Origin: Methanomassiliicoccaceae archaeon UBA421
GTDB taxonomy: Archaea > Thermoplasmatota > Thermoplasmata > Methanomassiliicoccales > Methanomethylophilaceae
NCBI GenBank assembly: GCA_002498365.1
Contig: DAHB01000003.1
Location: 124,001 to 188,000 of the forward strand
Direction: 5' to 3'
DNA length: 64,000 bases
Position numbers and translations under genes: made by a program. Shown piece by piece: positions 24,549 through 33,133 of this stretch; position 1 is the first letter of the stretch, and each line of letters starts with the position of its first letter. The notes below the pieces were generated by a model. That model did not search any database and was not told the DNA's origin. It was given only the letters and a program-made list of their open reading frames with translations.

Positions 24549-26353
24549 GCGGGAGAAGAGGGCCGGCAGACCATCCCGGCATGACCGCAGAGAAGCCCAA
24601 GGCGTTCACGGAAGCATGGAAGAAGATATTCTCCTATATGGGGAAATACAGGATCGCGGTCTGGATCTCGATCGTTTTCGCGGTGGTCGGTACCGTGATG
24701 ATACTCGTCGGCCCCAACAAGCTGAGGGACCTGACGGACCTGATCGCCGGGGGCCTGGTCACCGGCAGCATAGACATGGGCGCCATATGGGAGATAGGCC
24801 TGTTCCTGATCGCGATATATGCGACGAGCACGGTGCTGACGTTCGTCCAGAACTACATCCTTGCGACAGTTTCGCAGAAGATGGCCTCCAAGTTCCGTAC
24901 GGACATCTCGAAAAAGATCAACCGTCTTCCTCTGAGGTATTTCGACACCTCCAGCAGCGGTGACGTCCTCAGCCGCGCCACGAACGACGTGGACACGCTG
25001 GGCCAGTCCATGAACCAGAGCATCGGCCTGCTGATCACCTCGGTGACCATGCTTCTCGGGTCTCTCGTCATGATGGTGTACACGAACTACATCATGGCCG
25101 CCGTGACCGTGCTCTCATGTGTCGCCGGCTTCGGGATGATGATACTGATCATGAGGTACTCTCAGAAGTATTTCGGCATCCAGCAGGAGAACCTCGGCAA
25201 CATGAACGGGCACGTCGCGGAGATATATTCGGCGCATAACGTGGTCAAAGTGTACAACGGGCAGAAAGAGGCCTCTAAGAAGTTCGACTCCATAAACGAG
25301 GAGCTGGCCCGCAGCGCGTTCATGTCCCAGTTCCTGTCGGGCCTCATGATGCCCCTGATGAACTTCATAGGCAACTTCGGATACGTGACGGTGTGCGTCG
25401 TCGGTGCGGCGATGGTCATCAACGGGCAGATGTCCATAGGCGTCATCGTCGCCTTCATGATCTACGTGCGTCTGTTCACCCAGCCCCTGGCCCAGATGGC
25501 CCAGGCCTTCACGGGGATGCAGTCCGTCGCGGCCGCGGGCGAACGGGTGTTCGAGTTCATCGAGGAAGAGGAGCTGTCCGAAGAGGTCGTCAGCCCGCGC
25601 AAGCTCGAGAAGGTCGAAGGCCACGTGGAATTCAGGAACGTGCACTTCAGCTACGTTCCCGGCAGGGAGGTCATCCACGGATTCTCGGCGGAAATAAAGC
25701 CCGGTCAGAAGATAGCCATCGTCGGGCCCACCGGTGCCGGTAAGACGACCATGGTCAATCTCCTGATGAGGTTTTACGATACCGATAGCGGAGACATCCT
25801 GATAGACGGCGTGTCGATCAAAGAAATGAGGCGCAGCGACGTCCACGACCTGTTCTGCATGGTCCTCCAAGACACATGGATTTTCGAGGGGACCGTGAAG
25901 GAGAACATCATCTATTGCAAGGAGGGAGTGACCGACGAGCAGGTCGTGGAAGCATGCAAGGCCGTGGGCATCCATCATTTCATAAAGACCCTGCCCAAGG
26001 GATACGATACCATGCTGGACAACACGACCTCCCTTTCCGTGGGACAGAGGCAGCAGATCACCATCGCCCGTGCGATAGTCGAGAACGCGCCCCTCCTGAT
26101 ATTGGACGAGGCGACGAGCTCGGTGGACACCAGGACCGAGAGGGCGATCCAGAACGCAATGGACCAGATGACCGTGGGGCGTACGTCCTTCGTCATCGCG
26201 CACCGCCTCTCCACCATCAAAAACTCCGACCTGATTCTTCTTATGAGGGGAGGTAACATAGTCGAGCAGGGGACCCACGACGAGCTTCTGGCCGCGGGAG
26301 CGTTCTACAGCGAGATGTACAACAGCCAGTTCGAGGACGGGGGAGAGGACTGA
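24545..26353 (+). CDS. Heterodimeric ABC exporter, consensus-catalytic subunit
   Basis: 602-residue half-exporter. Walker A GPTGAGKTT (about 395-403), Walker B LLILDEATSSVD with the catalytic Glu, H-loop FVIAHRLST. Its signature is LSVGQ instead of LSGGQ, which pairs with the degenerate Walker site of the upstream subunit; so the two genes together make one consensus and one degenerate ATP site, exactly as in known heterodimeric exporters. ATGA overlap with the upstream gene. Short charged extension (about 30 residues) before the first helix. Confidence 0.94.
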   Translation: MSGRRGPADHPGMTAEKPKAFTEAWKKIFSYMGKYRIAVWISIVFAVVGTVMILVGPNKLRDLTDLIAGGLVTGSIDMGAIWEIGLFLIAIYATSTVLTFVQNYILATVSQKMASKFRTDISKKINRLPLRYFDTSSSGDVLSRATNDVDTLGQSMNQSIGLLITSVTMLLGSLVMMVYTNYIMAAVTVLSCVAGFGMMILIMRYSQKYFGIQQENLGNMNGHVAEIYSAHNVVKVYNGQKEASKKFDSINEELARSAFMSQFLSGLMMPLMNFIGNFGYVTVCVVGAAMVINGQMSIGVIVAFMIYVRLFTQPLAQMAQAFTGMQSVAAAGERVFEFIEEEELSEEVVSPRKLEKVEGHVEFRNVHFSYVPGREVIHGFSAEIKPGQKIAIVGPTGAGKTTMVNLLMRFYDTDSGDILIDGVSIKEMRRSDVHDLFCMVLQDTWIFEGTVKENIIYCKEGVTDEQVVEACKAVGIHHFIKTLPKGYDTMLDNTTSLSVGQRQQITIARAIVENAPLLILDEATSSVDTRTERAIQNAMDQMTVGRTSFVIAHRLSTIKNSDLILLMRGGNIVEQGTHDELLAAGAFYSEMYNSQFEDGGED

Positions 26354-26365
26354 AACGCCAATGAC

Positions 26366-26392
26366 GGACGGCGGCGCAAAGTTCCGCCGTCC
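26366..26392 (+). terminator. Hairpin terminator after the ABC exporter operon
   Basis: GGACGGCGG (26366-26374) and CCGCCGTCC (26384-26392) form a perfect 9-bp stem with a 9-nt loop, 13 nt after the stop. Two further hairpins follow in the same gap: CGCCATAGTGGCG before TAAAAAATTT (about 26495-26517) and CGGACGG-AGA-CCGTCCG (26530-26546). These may terminate the leftward operon. No gene in 26354-26589. Confidence 0.65.
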
Positions 26393-26589
26393 GGAACCTT
26401 CTTATCTCATACGCAACGGCCTTCTTCGCCTCACCGAAGACATCATATTCGGTTTCGCACGCCTCTGAAAGGCGGAGGAAGCCACCGATTGCGCCATAGT
26501 GGCGTAAAAAATTTGAGGCGGCGTACCAACGGACGGAGACCGTCCGGTCCCTGTTCGGACGCCGCTCGCTTTACCGTTTCGGCGGCGTC

Positions 26590-26946
26590 TCATTCGCCGC
26601 AATCGTCGTGGTGCATGTGCTCGTGGCACACCGAACCGGTGGACTTGAGGTCTCCCTTCAGATATCTCTCCGCCGCCGTCCTGGCGTCTCCCGCGGCGCC
26701 GATTATCACTTCGATCCCGTTTTTATTGAACAGGTCGACGGCGGCCGCGCCCATCCCTCCCGATATGATCACGTCCGCTCCGTTCTCTTTCAGGAACATC
26801 GGAAGGAAATTGGGACGGTGCCCCGGATTTTCTATCGCGCCCGCCGCAGTTATCTTGCCGTTCTCCGCGTCGAACGTCCTGAACGATCCGCAGTGTCCGA
26901 AATGTCCTGTCACATTCTCTCCGTCGCTTGCTACTACTATTCTCAT
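26590..26946 (-). CDS. NifX/NifB-type dinitrogenase iron-molybdenum cofactor family protein
   Basis: 118 residues of the MTH1175-like family (MRIVVASDGENVTGHFGHCG at the start; VIISGGMGAAAVDLF; GIEVIIGAAGDARTAAERYL). The C-terminus is His/Cys/Asp-rich (CHEHMHHDDCGE) and probably binds metal. GGAGA upstream of the ATG. Last gene of a six-gene leftward operon. In methanogens this family sits with Fe-S ATPases without nitrogenase, suggesting metal-cluster handling rather than nitrogen fixation. Confidence 0.9.
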   Translation of the reverse strand: MRIVVASDGENVTGHFGHCGSFRTFDAENGKITAAGAIENPGHRPNFLPMFLKENGADVIISGGMGAAAVDLFNKNGIEVIIGAAGDARTAAERYLKGDLKSTGSVCHEHMHHDDCGE

Positions 26947-27006
26947 TTTTTCTTCTCCTTTGTTTTTTCCATGTTGTCTATCTTCATATCTTTCGCTTTG
27001 AGGTCG

Positions 27007-27828
27007 TCATATCTCAAGAACGTCTCCCGTTTTCAGTGCGGATAAGCGGTCTCCCAGGACCTCTTTCATGTGCCCGTATGCCGTCTCGCCCGTGCAGTGG
27101 CCGGTGTAGAAATCGGCGCCGGTCTTCAGAAGGACCTCGGAAACGCTACGCGCCTCCGATCCGGCATCTGGACCGCAGGACCGTGTCTTGAGGTGGAAGC
27201 CTCCGATCACCGTGTCCGGATACCTGCCCATGATATCCCGTGCCTTCTCCACGATGTTTGCGATCCCGCGATGAGAACATCCGGAGATCAGGACGGTCTT
27301 GCCTTCCTCCTCCAGGATCAGGCTCTGTTCGTGTGCGAAATCATCCGGGCGAAGGTCGTTTTCGATTTTCAAAAAAAGGTTGCCGTTGCCGCTCGGAACC
27401 GGACACGCGTTTCCCACATCGCAGAAAAGCACCGCTCCCTCGGAGATATTCGTCTCCCCGTCCGTTAGGACCACGCGCCCGTTGTGTTCGAGGCCCGGGT
27501 CGAGACCTATGTCCGCATAGCTTCCGTCGGACCTCAGGGAAAGATGGGTTTCGAACGCCCTTCTGTGAACGTATACCGGGGCGTGCCCGTTGGCCGCCAG
27601 GAAAGCGGCCATTCCGCCGCCGTGGTCGTAGTGGCCGTGCGATATTACGGCCGCATCGACTTCCCGGAGGTCTGCTCCCAGGATCTCCGCGTTGCGGACG
27701 AATCTGTCGCTCTGCCCCGTATCGAAAAGAAAGACCGTCTTCTTCATTTTTATGTAAAGGCTGAGCCCGTGCTCTCCCTCCGGCCCGCCCGGACCCGAAG
27801 TGTTCTCGACCAGAACAAAGACTTTCAT
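27007..27828 (-). CDS. Metallo-beta-lactamase-fold hydrolase (RFA-P synthase-like MBL family)
   Basis: 273 residues starting MKVFVLVENTSG; its ATG overlaps the upstream MinD stop (ATGA), so the longer frame starting at 27900 is rejected. The zinc-binding motif ISHGHYDHGGG (HxHxDH) and later SGCSHRGIANI and GGFHL match the MBL subfamily often annotated as 7,8-dihydropterin-6-methyl-4-(beta-D-ribofuranosyl)aminobenzene-5'-phosphate synthase-like. Exact substrate unknown. The same neighbourhood of MBL with NifX-like and MinD-ferredoxin genes recurs in anaerobic archaea and bacteria. Confidence 0.87.
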   Translation of the reverse strand: MKVFVLVENTSGPGGPEGEHGLSLYIKMKKTVFLFDTGQSDRFVRNAEILGADLREVDAAVISHGHYDHGGGMAAFLAANGHAPVYVHRRAFETHLSLRSDGSYADIGLDPGLEHNGRVVLTDGETNISEGAVLFCDVGNACPVPSGNGNLFLKIENDLRPDDFAHEQSLILEEEGKTVLISGCSHRGIANIVEKARDIMGRYPDTVIGGFHLKTRSCGPDAGSEARSVSEVLLKTGADFYTGHCTGETAYGHMKEVLGDRLSALKTGDVLEI

Positions 27829-28703
27829 ACGCCCTCCCCCCCTTCCATCAGTTTCACGATCTTTCCGAATATGGTTCGTACGGCCTCTCCCGCAGGACAT
27901 TCCACGTCCGCCAGGGTAAGCCCCCTGTTCACGGCATCCACTGCCTTGGGGTCATACGGTATTTCTCCCAGGTAGGGCACGCCTCTTCCGGAGCACAGCG
28001 ACCTTATCCGTTCGGTCATGGCGGGATTCGTGTCGGACCTGTTGACGCATACGGCCGTCCGGGGGCCCAGACGGTCGGCGGTATCCAGCACCCTCTCCAT
28101 GTCGCTGATGCCCGACAGGGAGGGCTCGGCCACGACCAGCACAGTATGTACGCCCGTGATCGAAGCGATAACGGGGCACCCTATCCCCGGCGACCCGTCT
28201 ATAATGGCGAAAGGAGCATTTCCGGCGGCCTTTTTCATCTGTTTCTTGACCTCTGTGACCAGAAGCCCGGTCGTACCGTTGCCTATCCTCAGCCGTGCCG
28301 TCGAAAATATCCCCCTTTCCGTGTCCGAGTAGAGCATCAGGTCTCCGGCGACTGACGGGAGCATTTCGATGGCATCCGACGGGCACATCGCCTTGCAGAG
28401 CCCGCATCCCTCGCAGGCATAGGGGTTCACCTCTGCGCGATCGCCCATATCGATAGCTCCGAAACGGCACTTGTCGGAACATATGCCGCACATTGTGCAG
28501 AGGTCCTTGTCGATGCGGGCCTTGGGAAGACCGAAATAATCCTTCCTTTCCGCATCTTCGCCGTATCCGAGCACAAGGTGGAGGTTCGGCGCGTCCACGT
28601 CGCAGTCTGCGCATGCCGGCGCTTCGGACATGCGTATCATAGCACTTGCCACCGTCGTCTTTCCCGTACCGCCTTTGCCGCTCAGGATGAGAAGCTGTTT
28701 CAT
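27825..28703 (-). CDS. MinD/ParA-type ATPase with inserted 2[4Fe-4S] ferredoxin domain (1)
   Basis: 292 residues. Deviant Walker A LSGKGGTGKTTVASA, then DCDVDAPNLHL, then two CxxCxxCxxxC clusters (CTMCGICSDKCRFGAID and CEGCGLCKAMCPSDAIE, about residues 68-115), then IIDGSPGIGCPVIAS (Walker B region). Cytosolic Fe-S carrier/ATPase related to NBP35/Mrp-type scaffolds. It overlaps genes on both sides by 4 nt. Its sister gene upstream has the same architecture, so the two probably form a heterodimer. Confidence 0.92.
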   Translation of the reverse strand: MKQLLILSGKGGTGKTTVASAMIRMSEAPACADCDVDAPNLHLVLGYGEDAERKDYFGLPKARIDKDLCTMCGICSDKCRFGAIDMGDRAEVNPYACEGCGLCKAMCPSDAIEMLPSVAGDLMLYSDTERGIFSTARLRIGNGTTGLLVTEVKKQMKKAAGNAPFAIIDGSPGIGCPVIASITGVHTVLVVAEPSLSGISDMERVLDTADRLGPRTAVCVNRSDTNPAMTERIRSLCSGRGVPYLGEIPYDPKAVDAVNRGLTLADVECPAGEAVRTIFGKIVKLMEGGEGV

Positions 28704-29545
28704 CGGGAGACCATCTCCGTCATCTTTTCATAAATCTCGCGGAACATCCGTTCGAATACGACATTCTCCCTCGAAGCGATCCCGGCCTCGGAACATATCC
28801 TGCCGAGCCCGATGTCGAAAGGAATCCTGCCCAGTATCGGCAGGCCGTTATCGAGACAGTATTCCTCGGACGGATCTCTTTCATTTTCGATGACCTTGTT
28901 GAGGACCACCCCGTACGGCCTACCGAATACACGGACGAGTTCGGATACCATTTCCAGGTTGTGGGCTCCGAATATCGTCGGCTCTGCTACCAAAACGCAG
29001 AAGTCGGCATCCTTTATGCATTCCATGACAGAACAGGAGCTCCCCGGCGGACAGTCGATGAATATATTTTCATCATAGGACAATGCCGTCATTTCCAGGA
29101 GCCTGCGAATCACGGGCAGTCCCGCCGCCTCGCCGACGTTCATGGTCCCCGTGTAAACGGAGACGTCTCCCGACCTCCCCGTCCTGACGACGCCCACCTC
29201 CCTCGGGTGTTCGGTTATGGCTTTCCGGGGGCATATCTCGGCGCATCCGCCACAAGAGTGGCACATGTCGTCGAACACAGTCAGGCGGTCGAGGGAGTAT
29301 GCAAGTGCATGATATCTGCAGAATCGGACGCATGCCATGCATCCGTCGCATTCATTGCGATCGGCCCTTGGCACGAGTACCGATACCGTCTCCTCGGATG
29401 ATTCATCAGGCTTGAAAAAAAGATGGCCATTGGGCTCCTCGACGTCGCAGTCGACATAAGTCGACGGTCCCGAGGCCGCCGCAAGGTTCACGGACAACAT
29501 CGTCTTACCGGTGCCTCCCTTGCCGCTGAGCACCGCGACCTTCAC
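28700..29545 (-). CDS. MinD/ParA-type ATPase with inserted 2[4Fe-4S] ferredoxin domain (2)
   Basis: 281 residues, GTG start one base after the upstream stop. Walker A VLSGKGGTGKTMLSVN, DCDVEEPNGHLFF, then CDGCMACVRFCRYHALA and CHSCGGCAEICPRKAIT clusters, then FIDCPPGSSCSVMECI. Paralogue of the downstream gene; together they look like a two-component Fe-S ATPase. Nothing abnormal seen. Confidence 0.92.
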   Translation of the reverse strand: MKVAVLSGKGGTGKTMLSVNLAAASGPSTYVDCDVEEPNGHLFFKPDESSEETVSVLVPRADRNECDGCMACVRFCRYHALAYSLDRLTVFDDMCHSCGGCAEICPRKAITEHPREVGVVRTGRSGDVSVYTGTMNVGEAAGLPVIRRLLEMTALSYDENIFIDCPPGSSCSVMECIKDADFCVLVAEPTIFGAHNLEMVSELVRVFGRPYGVVLNKVIENERDPSEEYCLDNGLPILGRIPFDIGLGRICSEAGIASRENVVFERMFREIYEKMTEMVSR

Positions 29546-29546
29546 T

Positions 29547-29912
29547 TCATACCGCCCCGTGATGGTGCCCCTCGTGGAAGTCTGTCAGCTCGGACAAACG
29601 GCCTTGGAGGTATGCTTCTATGCCGGACCCCGCATCTCCGGAAGGGGCTAGAAAAACCTTGATCCCCGCTTCCCTGAGCACTTCGTAAGCGCGGTCGCCG
29701 CATCTGAGGGTCAGAAGGACGTCCGCACCTGCATCGGTTATGGTCTGCGCAGCCCCGACGCCGGCCCCCGAGGGGCTGTCCGCAACGGGGTTCTCAAGAT
29801 ACGTCGCAACTCCCACCTCTGTATCGTAAAACAAATAATACGGTGCCCTTCCCAGGGATCCGCTGATCTCCGAAATTCCTGATGCTCCTTCGACCGGTAC
29901 GATTATCTTCAT
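29547..29912 (-). CDS. NifX/NifB-type cofactor family protein (second copy)
   Basis: 121 residues starting MKIIVPVEGASG with AGGAGGCG as ribosome site; the ATG overlaps the DUF134 stop (ATGA). Central DAGADVLLTLRCGDRAYEVL and GIKVFLAPSGDAGSGIEAYL follow the NifX/NafY fold, and it ends in a His-rich tail (HEGHHHGAV). Divergent from the distal NifX-like protein of the operon, so the two are not a recent duplication. Confidence 0.88.
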   Translation of the reverse strand: MKIIVPVEGASGISEISGSLGRAPYYLFYDTEVGVATYLENPVADSPSGAGVGAAQTITDAGADVLLTLRCGDRAYEVLREAGIKVFLAPSGDAGSGIEAYLQGRLSELTDFHEGHHHGAV

Positions 29913-30295
29913 TTTTTCGCCTCCTGTTCTTCTGGTAATACTAACGTTACGCTCCTGCAGGCGCGTCTGCACGCCTTGCGCCTGCAGCAGCCCTCGTTGT
30001 GCTCACATATGCGGTACTGTCCGCCCTCGATGATCAGAGGGGCCCCCTCAACAAGGGAGCAAGCCAACTTCCGCCGGGCCTTGCTGTAAATGTCCTGCAC
30101 CGTTGTGCGTGAGACGCACATGCGCTCGGCGCATTCCTCCTGTGTCATCCCGACATGATCTATGAGACGGAAGGCCTCGTATTCCTCGACCGTCATCCTG
30201 ATGGTCTCTGCGGTACACGGGACCCTGTCGAGCGGACCGTATTCCCTGCTTTCGGGAAGGCAGCATACGTTCCTCCATTTCTTCGGACGCGGCAT
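29909..30295 (-). CDS. DUF134 helix-turn-helix regulator
   Basis: 128 residues. N-terminal MPRPKKWRNVCCLPE and the sigma-like HTH MTQEECAERMCVSRTTVQDI are diagnostic of DUF134. The C-terminus is Cys-rich (EHNEGCCRRKACRRACRS), possibly a metal or Fe-S sensing site. First gene of the operon running to 26590, and likely its regulator: a 12-bp palindrome lies over the predicted transcription start. Confidence 0.9.
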   Translation of the reverse strand: MPRPKKWRNVCCLPESREYGPLDRVPCTAETIRMTVEEYEAFRLIDHVGMTQEECAERMCVSRTTVQDIYSKARRKLACSLVEGAPLIIEGGQYRICEHNEGCCRRKACRRACRSVTLVLPEEQEAKK

Positions 30296-30364
30296 TCGAT
30301 ATCACCATCTGCGGTACTGAACCACCGTCGTAGGGCCGCTTAACGCAAGATACGCGATAGTTTC

Positions 30365-30400
30365 TGACATATGTCAATAACCGACAATGTAATTTATATC
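30365..30400 (-). promoter_or_regulatory. TATA box and palindrome for the DUF134 operon
   Basis: On the minus strand GATATAAATT (30400-30391) is TATA-like. The perfect palindrome TGACATATGTCA (30365-30376) lies 15-35 nt downstream, around the expected transcription start, suggesting autoregulation. The rest of the 30296-30506 gap holds the FmdE promoter (ATAAAATTA at about 30448) and no gene. Confidence 0.6.
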
Positions 30401-30506
30401 TATCGGAAGGGCGGCAGGAGGGGCCCACATCCGCTTTAGAACAACGATCATAAAATTAAGTGTGCGTAAGACAAATAATTGAATAGTCTCACGAGGGTCT
30501 CCGATT

Positions 30507-31040
30507 GTGAACGAAGAGCTCTGGAACGAATGCGTAAGATTCCACGGACATGCATGTCCCGGATTGGCCATGGGATTCAGAGCGTCCGAGGTGGCCGCAG
30601 AGACGCTCGGGGTCCCGTTGGAAAAAGTCCGAGACGAAGAGATCGTATGTGTCGTCGAAAACGACGCGTGCGGCATAGATGCGGTGCAGGCGATCTATTC
30701 GTGCACCGCCGGGAAAGGGAACCTGCTGTTCAGAATAACCGGCAAGCAGGCCTATTCCTTTTTCGACAGGAGGTCGGGGAAGAAGGTCAGGGTACTGATC
30801 GACGGGGACTTCGGCGAAATGTGCAGGGAAGATTTAATGAAACACATCCTCACCGCGCCGGAAGAGGAGGTAGTGAAAGTGAAAACCCCGGTGTTCGACA
30901 TCCCGGAGACGGCCAAGATATTCTACAGCGTGAGGTGCGAATCCTGCGGAGAGCTGGCCAGAGAGGACAAGGTCCGCTGGCAGGACGGGAAACAGGTATG
31001 TCTGGACTGCTTCAGAGACTACAGCAGGAATTATTTCTGA
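30507..31040 (+). CDS. FmdE-family protein with C-terminal zinc ribbon
   Basis: 177 residues. The FmdE signature FHGHACPGLAMGFRA is near the N-terminus, followed by VENDACGIDAVQ and GKGNL. The C-terminal CESCGELA...CLDC segment is a zinc ribbon. FmdE copurifies with formylmethanofuran dehydrogenase in some methanogens, but family members also occur next to metal/cofactor ABC importers. Here a broken ABC ATPase gene lies just behind it, so an uptake-related role is as likely. GTG start at 30507; a TATA-like box is about 50 nt upstream. Confidence 0.9.
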   Translation: MNEELWNECVRFHGHACPGLAMGFRASEVAAETLGVPLEKVRDEEIVCVVENDACGIDAVQAIYSCTAGKGNLLFRITGKQAYSFFDRRSGKKVRVLIDGDFGEMCREDLMKHILTAPEEEVVKVKTPVFDIPETAKIFYSVRCESCGELAREDKVRWQDGKQVCLDCFRDYSRNYF

Positions 31041-31043
31041 AAA

Positions 31044-31706
31044 TTACAGGACGATTATGTGGGGGCGCCCGTAGTTACGGTCGATGGCGACTTTTACCCC
31101 GAACGTCCTCATGATATTTTCGGCGGTCAGCACTTCTTCGGTATCGCCCGCGGCCGTAACGGCCCCCCCGTCCACTATGACCGTTTTGTCGCAATATTTC
31201 ATGGCGGCGTCCATATCATGGAGTATCATGCATGCGCTGACGTTCTTGGTCCTCACCAGCCCGATGATGACATCCATGATCTCTCTCTGGAATTTGATGT
31301 CCAGGTTGCTGGTGGGCTCGTCCAGCAGCAGGATCCTCGCCTCCTGGGCCAGGGCCCTTGCGATGAGCACCCTCTGCATCTGGCCGCTGCTGAGCTGGCG
31401 GAACGGGACAGAGGCGAATCTTTTCATATCCACGTCCTCAAGGGCCTTCCACGTCAATTCCTGGTCGTTCTTATTGGACTGCCATGAAGAATAAGGCATC
31501 CTGCCCATCATGACGACCTCGAACACCGTCGGCGATGCAAGGTCGTCAAGAGATGCCTGCGGCACGTAGCCCATGATGCGTGCGACGTCGCGCACCTTCA
31601 TCGAAAGGACATCCCGGGAATCTATGGTGACCTTGCCCTGGGAAGGTTCCAGTATCCTGTTGATGCATTTTATCAGCGTGGTCTTCCCGGACCCGTTGGG
31701 ACCTAT
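31044..31706 (-). pseudogene. 5'-truncated ABC transporter ATPase (FecE/BtuD type), copy 1
   Basis: The frame contains Walker A (GPNGSGKTTLIKCINRIL), GYVPQASLDDLASPTVFEVV, the signature LSSGQMQR, Walker B ILLLDEPTSNLD and the end GRPHIIVL. A TGA occurs two codons before the Walker A glycine (about 31707), and AT-rich unrelated DNA begins there, so the first 30-35 residues are gone. The only ATG inside lies after the P-loop. Not functional as an importer ATPase. A related, more damaged copy lies at 38851 in the same orientation. Confidence 0.85.
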
Positions 31707-31717
31707 ATTTCATGTAG

Positions 31718-32044
31718 TTATTGTTGTTCATTTTTAACATATTTTGAATTCGCTATCAGAACTCCTACTATAATTGGTATTAATGGTATTATCATCACAT
31801 ACAACGATGAAGTGATGATTCCTATATCTTGCAACCATAGCATTAACTCAAACAATACTGCAAAGGAAATTATCATTATACCTGCAATACGCAGAAGTCT
31901 CTTCTCATCGAACTTTTTCTTTTGCTCAGATGTAGCCGTATTATAACCTGCAAGAAGGCTTCCACCACGACCAAAGAGCATCAATATCCCAAATATTACA
32001 ATCGGAACAACAAATATCAAACTGAGCATCCAAGCTTCTGCCAC
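31718..32044 (-). CDS. DUF3784-like small membrane protein (intact copy)
   Basis: About 108 residues, GTG start at 32044 chosen by length match to the related copy at 34043. The core LLAGYNTATSEQKKKFDEKRLLRIAG matches DUF3784; two further helices follow and it ends NSKYVKNEQQ. The longer frame to 32176 would overlap the upstream gene by 97 nt. Function of the family is unknown. AT-rich; sits at the edge of the island beside the broken ABC gene. Confidence 0.7.
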   Translation of the reverse strand: MAEAWMLSLIFVVPIVIFGILMLFGRGGSLLAGYNTATSEQKKKFDEKRLLRIAGIMIISFAVLFELMLWLQDIGIITSSLYVMIIPLIPIIVGVLIANSKYVKNEQQ

Positions 32045-32079
32045 AATATTAATATCGAGTTGCGAAATACATAATTTAC

Positions 32080-32433
32080 TTAAAAAAATAGATTCCAAAA
32101 TATCGAGGCTGTACCTCCAGTCACCATTATTATTCCCATGACTCGAACAACCATGACAGTTTTCTTTACTCCCCATGATTTGTTAGTTTCAGGGGTACCG
32201 AATGGAAAAATAATCAAAGTGAGCCCCATTACCAAGAACATTGCACCAAAAAAGGCAGCTAGGTAATCATTAAAAACAATACCCGGTATCAAAAAGAGCA
32301 TTGAGGCGAATAGTAACAACAGAAACAGAACAGAATATTTTTCTGCGCTTTTTTCAAGTATCATTACTTTATTTTCACACTCTCCACTGCAATATTCTCC
32401 CTGACAATCCTTATTGCAATAGATACATTTCAT
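32080..32433 (-). CDS. Zinc-ribbon plus membrane-helix protein
   Basis: 117 residues. The N-terminus CIYCNKDCQGEYCSGECE has five cysteines in a treble-clef/zinc-ribbon-like pattern. Three hydrophobic helices follow (YSVLFLLLLFASMLFLIPGI; YLAAFFGAMFLVMGLTLIIF; VVRVMGIIMVTGGTASIF). ATG 32433 is chosen because AGGTGA lies just upstream. Resembles DUF2116-type zinc-binding membrane proteins. Probably cotranscribed with the DUF3784-like gene. Confidence 0.65.
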   Translation of the reverse strand: MKCIYCNKDCQGEYCSGECENKVMILEKSAEKYSVLFLLLLFASMLFLIPGIVFNDYLAAFFGAMFLVMGLTLIIFPFGTPETNKSWGVKKTVMVVRVMGIIMVTGGTASIFWNLFF

Positions 32434-32494
32434 CGTTGCTTTCACCTGCTTGTTTTACTTTGTATGGATTCAGCTATGAGCACAATCATGTCAA

Positions 32495-32800
32495 TCATGT
32501 TTTAACAAATTTACTGTTCATAAGAGGGATCCCTGTAACCAACGGTAGGAATGGCAAACCAATTAACATCCATACACTATCAACATGACCAAAATCGAAA
32601 AGATATGCTGCAATTGTGAGTAAGACTCTGACAGAAGTTATTGTGATCCTGCAACTCGCAATAATTTCTTCTCATCGTATGCGCCCCTCTGTTTCTGATT
32701 CGCGGTATTATGTCCTGCAAGGAATTCTTTTCCGTATCCTAAGATCATGAGCATCCCTGCGAACAACATAGGTACCGCACCAAATACTAATGTTAATCAG
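32495..32800 (-). pseudogene. Frameshifted DUF3784-like gene
   Basis: On the minus strand one frame reads FGAVPMLFAGMLMILGYGKE, FLAGHNTANQKQRGAYDEKK and LLRVAGSQ then stops near 32636. The continuation is in another frame (ITITSVRVLLTIAAYLFDFG ... GLPFLPLVTGIPLMNSKFVK). The 5' end runs into a stop without a start. Clearly a decayed relative of the genes at 31718 and 34043. Confidence 0.75.
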
Positions 32801-32827
32801 AAGATAAACGACGTGCGATCTTTTCCT

Positions 32828-33133
32828 TTATTTTTTTCTCCCCCTTGTATAAAGATATCCATAACCGACAATGGAAGTGATTATACATCCAATAATAAGG
32901 ATGATCATCGTTTCAAATAAATATTCAGTCAAAGTGCTCAAAGAAAAAATAAACATGAAGAATGCACATGAAAAAAGCATCAACCCGGAAGTTTTTGCGA
33001 TAACTCCGTCTCTAAATTTATTTGGATCGTCTATGAGAGTTAGATGCTCGAGCCATTTACCTCTCCAAAATTGAACTCCAATAAATGCTATCAGTAACGT
33101 AAACAAGAGCAATACCACAAATAGAAAATTCAC
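32828..33133 (-). CDS. Small three-helix membrane protein, unknown
   Basis: 101 residues from a GTG with AGGTGATGC just upstream. Helices at the N-terminus (NFLFVVLLLFTLLIAFIGVQ), middle (SGLMLFSCAFFMFIFSLSTL) and C-terminus (TMIILIIGCIITSIVGYGYL), ending in RGRKK. Loosely like the other small membrane proteins of this island, but lacks the LAGYNTA core. Function unknown. Confidence 0.6.
   Translation of the reverse strand: MNFLFVVLLLFTLLIAFIGVQFWRGKWLEHLTLIDDPNKFRDGVIAKTSGLMLFSCAFFMFIFSLSTLTEYLFETMIILIIGCIITSIVGYGYLYTRGRKK

Noticed and set aside
26354..26589. Possible small RNA or gene in the hairpin-rich gap
   Set aside because: The hairpins are explained as terminators of convergent operons; no promoter or coding frame supports more.
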